Source: Pseudomonadales bacterium (GTDB lineage: Bacteria > Pseudomonadota > Gammaproteobacteria > Pseudomonadales > Azotimanducaceae). From it: 9,276 bases of DNA. The stretch is from contig JAQWQN010000008.1 of assembly GCA_029244465.1 (NCBI GenBank), forward strand, positions 1 to 9,276, in the 5' to 3' direction. The translations under genes were made by a program, and so were the position numbers. Below the pieces are notes generated by a model. The model was not told where the DNA came from, searched no databases, and saw nothing but the letters and a program-made list of their open reading frames with translations. Below, in pieces: positions 6,968-9,276 of the stretch (position 1 is the first letter of the stretch; the number at the start of each line of letters is the position of its first letter).

Positions 6968-7514
6968 GCAGCAGAGAGTCTATCTGCGCAGGGTCGTCCG
7001 CAGTGATGAAGAGCAATTCACAACCCGCATGCGAGAAAGTATCGATCTCCACGAGCCGTGGATCAGCCCGCCAACAAACAGCACGCTGTTCAAAGCCTAT
7101 CTAAAACGGATCCAAAAAGAGGACCATGAGGGTTTTGCAGTCTGCCTGAAAGATACTGATGACATCGTTGGTGTCATCAATATCAACAACATCGTTAGGG
7201 GTTCCTTCCAAAGTGCGTCACTCGGCTACTACGTTGTCGCTCGCCACCAAGGCGACGGCTACATGTATGAAGGTCTTCGCATGTTAATCCGTTTCGCCTG
7301 TCAGACGCTTGGGCTACATCGGCTTGAAGCGAACATCCAACCAACTAACGAAAGGTCACAGCGTTTGGTAGAGCGGTGTGGGTTTGTTAGCGAAGGGCTC
7401 TCGAAACAATTTCTTTTTATCGACGGCGCTTGGCGCGACCATATCCGCTGGTGTTATATCGATGAACGTGAATCGTTGCCGGCCCATGACAAAAGGAAAT
7501 GGACGAGATCATGA
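6957..7514 (+). CDS. GNAT acetyltransferase, RimJ/RimL-like
   Basis: A 185-residue GCN5-related N-acetyltransferase that would transfer acetyl from acetyl-CoA to an amine, probably an N-terminal alpha-amine or a small molecule. The N-terminus YLRRVVRSDEEQF begins the fold. Residues 68-80 (DDIVGVININNIV) form the central strands. ARHQGDGYMYEGL at 95-107 is motif A, the pyrophosphate-binding loop (R/Q-x-x-G-x-G form with Gly99 and Gly101). HRLEANIQPTNERSQRLVERCGF at 121-143 is motif B and the RimJ/RimL hallmark. WRDHIRWCYIDE closes the fold. The RimJ/RimL class includes enzymes that acetylate ribosomal proteins, but members also act on antibiotics and other amines, so the substrate cannot be named. 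ATG 6957 is chosen because it opens directly on the conserved fold and overlaps the previous stop by 11 bp. The TGA overlaps the ddl start in an ATGA junction. Confidence 0.9.
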   Translation: MNTEQQRVYLRRVVRSDEEQFTTRMRESIDLHEPWISPPTNSTLFKAYLKRIQKEDHEGFAVCLKDTDDIVGVININNIVRGSFQSASLGYYVVARHQGDGYMYEGLRMLIRFACQTLGLHRLEANIQPTNERSQRLVERCGFVSEGLSKQFLFIDGAWRDHIRWCYIDERESLPAHDKRKWTRS

Positions 7515-8449
7515 GCAAGTCACCTCTTTCGGTCGCCGTATTGATGGGAGGCCCGTCAGCAGAAGCAGAAGTCTCGCGTAACTCAGCAGCCCAAGTCGTG
7601 AAAGCCCTTGCGCAGAAAGGTCACGAGCACATTCTCATCGAACTTAACCGTGATGCCGCCGAGCGCCTTGTTGAGTTCAAACCTGACGTCGTATTTCCAG
7701 CTCTACATGGACCACCCGGGGAAGACGGAACCGTACAAGGTTTTCTAGAGATCCTCCAATACCCCTATGTCGGCAGTGGTGTCCGAGGCAGTGCGTTGGC
7801 TATGGACAAGGGAATTGCAAAACGAATATTCCGACAAAACGGTCTCCCCGTACTCGATGATTACATTGTCAATCCATCGGATAACGTCACTATGGTGGCA
7901 GAGGACATTAAAGGAAGACTCGGTCGGGAGGTGGTCATCAAACCCTTGAACCAGGGTTCCGCCATCGGCGTGATGCCCCTGCCCAACGGCGGAGACATTG
8001 CTCGCGGCCTTAGCGAAAGCCTGAAATTCGGACCCTGCCTCGTAGAACCATTTTTCGCGGGCAAGGAAATCACTGTAGGCATTCTTGAAATTGAAGGTCA
8101 GTCGCTCGCGCATCCGGCTATCGAGATTAGAACATCAGATAACGAATGGTACGACTATAAGAATCGTTATGCGCCTGGCCAATCGGAGCACATCATCCCT
8201 GCTCATCTCGAGAACGACGTACAAAAACAGCTTCAAAAGATTGCAGGGACCGCGCACCAGATACTAGGACTGCGCGATTTGTCCCGAGCGGATTTCATTG
8301 TTGCCAACAATAATGAAATCGCACTACTTGAGGTGAATACACTACCCGGCATGACACCAACCAGTTTGTATCCCGATGGCGCTCAACACCTCGGCTATGG
8401 CTTTGCTGAGCTCATCGACCTACTCGTTCGACAAGCAGCTCTACGCTAG
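7511..8449 (+). CDS. ddl: D-alanine-D-alanine ligase
   Basis: A 312-residue ATP-grasp enzyme that joins two D-alanines for peptidoglycan precursors, in the cytoplasm. It has MGGPSAEAEVS with Glu18 (E. coli DdlB Glu15), ALHGPPGEDGTVQG, KPLNQGSAIGV with Ser150, the omega loop at YDYKNRY with Tyr220 (DdlB Tyr216), and Arg259 and Asp261 in SRADF. The metal ligands are Glu274 and Asn276 in LLEVNTLPGMT. All key residues are kept except DdlB Lys215, which is Arg219 here. Tyr220 favours D-Ala over D-lactate as the second substrate. The start ATG 7511 shares an ATGA with the GNAT stop; ATG 7499 in frame adds four residues and is less likely. The gene is the last of the peptidase-membrane-GNAT run rather than between murC and ftsQ as is usual in gammaproteobacteria. 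The PGQSEHIIP loop recalls alphaproteobacterial-type ligases, so it may be a second or transferred copy. Confidence 0.94.
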   Translation: MSKSPLSVAVLMGGPSAEAEVSRNSAAQVVKALAQKGHEHILIELNRDAAERLVEFKPDVVFPALHGPPGEDGTVQGFLEILQYPYVGSGVRGSALAMDKGIAKRIFRQNGLPVLDDYIVNPSDNVTMVAEDIKGRLGREVVIKPLNQGSAIGVMPLPNGGDIARGLSESLKFGPCLVEPFFAGKEITVGILEIEGQSLAHPAIEIRTSDNEWYDYKNRYAPGQSEHIIPAHLENDVQKQLQKIAGTAHQILGLRDLSRADFIVANNNEIALLEVNTLPGMTPTSLYPDGAQHLGYGFAELIDLLVRQAALR

Positions 8450-8493
8450 CTATCCGCCTCTACCGTCACGTATTGAGACTCAACCACGTCTTT

Positions 8494-8555
8494 TGCACGA
8501 AGGCAGCACCCATTAACGCTCTCTACGGTTCTGGCATCCTTCGTCAAACCGTGCA
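8494..8555. repeat. Imperfect inverted repeat with a bulge, downstream of ddl
   Basis: TGCACGAAGG (8494-8503) faces CCTTCGT (8538-8544) and CGTGCA (8550-8555). The right side would complete a ten-base match if the intervening bases were looped out, so either a seven-base stem or a six-base outer stem can form around a loop of roughly 35-45 nt. No T-run follows. It could be part of a ddl 3' end structure or simply chance. Confidence 0.25.
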
Positions 8556-8582
8556 TTGACCTCTTTCACAGCGCGCGGCAAA

Positions 8583-8603
8583 GAGAGTCGCACCGCGACT
8601 CTC
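8583..8603 (-). terminator. Strong hairpin between convergent ddl and amt, probable amt terminator
   Basis: A perfect nine-base-pair stem, GAGAGTCGC and GCGACTCTC, with a three-base loop. On the minus strand it lies 87 bp past the amt stop and is followed by TTT, a short U-tract that could release amt transcripts. On the plus strand, 134 bp past the ddl stop, it is followed by AA and not a T-run, so for ddl it would at most act as a 3' barrier. The short U-tract makes intrinsic termination plausible but not certain. The rest of the 240-bp gap (8450-8689) shows no credible gene. Confidence 0.5.
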
Positions 8604-8689
8604 AAGATCGTACCGTACAAGATCATTGCGGGCGATTTCGCGAAGCTACCCCGTGATCCCGTCGCGCAACCGTGCCCTCAGCAGACTTG

Positions 8690-9274
8690 CTAGAGGTCAT
8701 AGCCTCTTTCATTGTGTGAAACGAGGTCTAACCCTTCGAGTTCCTCGTCCTCTTCAACCCGATTACCAACCATCGCGCCGGTAATAAGCAAAATAACGTA
8801 GGTCACAACAGCCGTGTAGGCAACCGTGGCGATCACGCCGATGGCCTGAATCCCGAGTTGCGAACCAATGTTCACTTCTTCTTGCCCAGAGAAAGCACCC
8901 AGGGCATTACTGGCAAACACAGCGGTCAGAAGCGTACCCAAGATGCCACCCACACCGTGAACAGGGAAGACGTCGAGACTGTCGTCTATTTTCAAACTTC
9001 GCTTAATGAAGTTTGTCGCTGTAAAACAAACAAACCCTGCGGCTAGCCCTATCAACAGCGCGCCACCTGGACCGACGTAACCAGAGGCCGGCGTGATCGT
9101 GCCAAGACCCGCCACCATTCCGGTGACAGCGCCCAACGCGGACGGCTTGCCATATCGTACCCATTCGGCGCACATCCAAGTAAACGCGCCAGCAGCGGCT
9201 GAAATATGTGTGACCAGCATAGCCATCGCAGCATCACCATTGGCTGCAAGCGCACTCCCACCATTAAAACCAAA
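8690..9274 (-). CDS. amt: Ammonium transporter, Amt family (C-terminal 194 residues, cut by the right window edge)
   Basis: The C-terminal part of an inner-membrane Amt/AmtB ammonium channel. The frame is open to the window edge, starting FGFNGGSALAANGDA, a canonical Amt signature (GFNxGS). Further motifs are GKPSALGAVTGMVAGL, TPASGYVGPGGALLIG, and DDSLDVFPVHGVGGILG, whose His (codon 8957-8959) is the second pore histidine (E. coli His318). The last membrane segments are followed by a cytosolic tail, EEDEELEGLDLVSHNERGYDL, like the GlnK-interacting tail of E. coli AmtB. About half of the protein, including the first pore histidine and the Phe gate, lies beyond the window. The start and any promoter or glnK partner are not visible. 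The gene is convergent with ddl across a 240-bp spacer. Confidence 0.96.
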   Translation of the reverse strand, partial: FGFNGGSALAANGDAAMAMLVTHISAAAGAFTWMCAEWVRYGKPSALGAVTGMVAGLGTITPASGYVGPGGALLIGLAAGFVCFTATNFIKRSLKIDDSLDVFPVHGVGGILGTLLTAVFASNALGAFSGQEEVNIGSQLGIQAIGVIATVAYTAVVTYVILLITGAMVGNRVEEDEELEGLDLVSHNERGYDL

Positions 9275-9276
9275 CC

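Noticed and set aside
7499..7510. Alternative ddl start at ATG 7499
   Set aside because: The ATGA overlap at 7511 fits translational coupling, and the AGG before 7499 is too close to the codon. Only four residues differ.
7511..8449. RimK-like peptide ligase instead of Ddl
   Set aside because: The Ddl-specific N-terminal GGPSAEAEVS, the ALHGPPGEDG motif, the omega-loop tyrosine and LLEVNTLPGMT are all present, so D-Ala-D-Ala ligase is the better call.

Overview
The window looks like ordinary chromosome from a gammaproteobacterium; this is inference. TopA carries the lysine-rich insert after its first motif that I know from pseudomonad-type enzymes. The Slt, TatD and UspA sequences also read like gammaproteobacterial versions. 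From memory, Pseudomonas chromosomes hold topA, a small membrane-anchored protein, a universal stress protein and slt close together, so the left half may be conserved synteny. Base composition is about even. I see no insertion sequence, phage gene, tRNA, rRNA or CRISPR array.

Layout. At 1-1366 (minus) is the N-terminal half of DNA topoisomerase I, cut by the left edge, with a near-consensus sigma-70 promoter at 1481-1509. At 1550-2107 (minus) is a 185-residue protein with one N-terminal membrane segment and no recognised function. A 67-bp divergent spacer separates it from a plus-strand run: a universal stress protein (2175-2615), a soluble lytic murein transglycosylase (to 4575) and TatD nuclease (4579-5418). 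Spacings of 1 and 3 bp suggest one transcript. A glutaredoxin-like gene on the minus strand (5407-5712) meets tatD tail to tail with a 12-bp overlap.

A second plus-strand run starts at 5764: a C39-like papain-fold cysteine peptidase, a 75-residue two-helix membrane protein, a RimJ/RimL-type GNAT acetyltransferase and a D-alanine-D-alanine ligase ending at 8449. Every junction overlaps (23, 11 and 4 bp), so these four genes are almost certainly co-transcribed and probably translationally coupled. After a 240-bp convergent spacer with a strong hairpin (8583-8603) comes the C-terminal part of an Amt ammonium transporter (8690-9274, minus), cut by the right edge.

How the genes fit together. Slt cleaves peptidoglycan, while Ddl makes the D-Ala-D-Ala end of its precursors; they lie in different runs. 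The stress protein and TatD may tie the first run to stress and DNA repair. The most intriguing part is the peptidase, membrane protein, GNAT and ATP-grasp ligase cassette. Its domains recall predicted peptide-modification clusters, but the ligase has Ddl catalytic residues, so a wall-related or purely coincidental grouping is equally possible. No clearly new system can be proven from the sequence alone.
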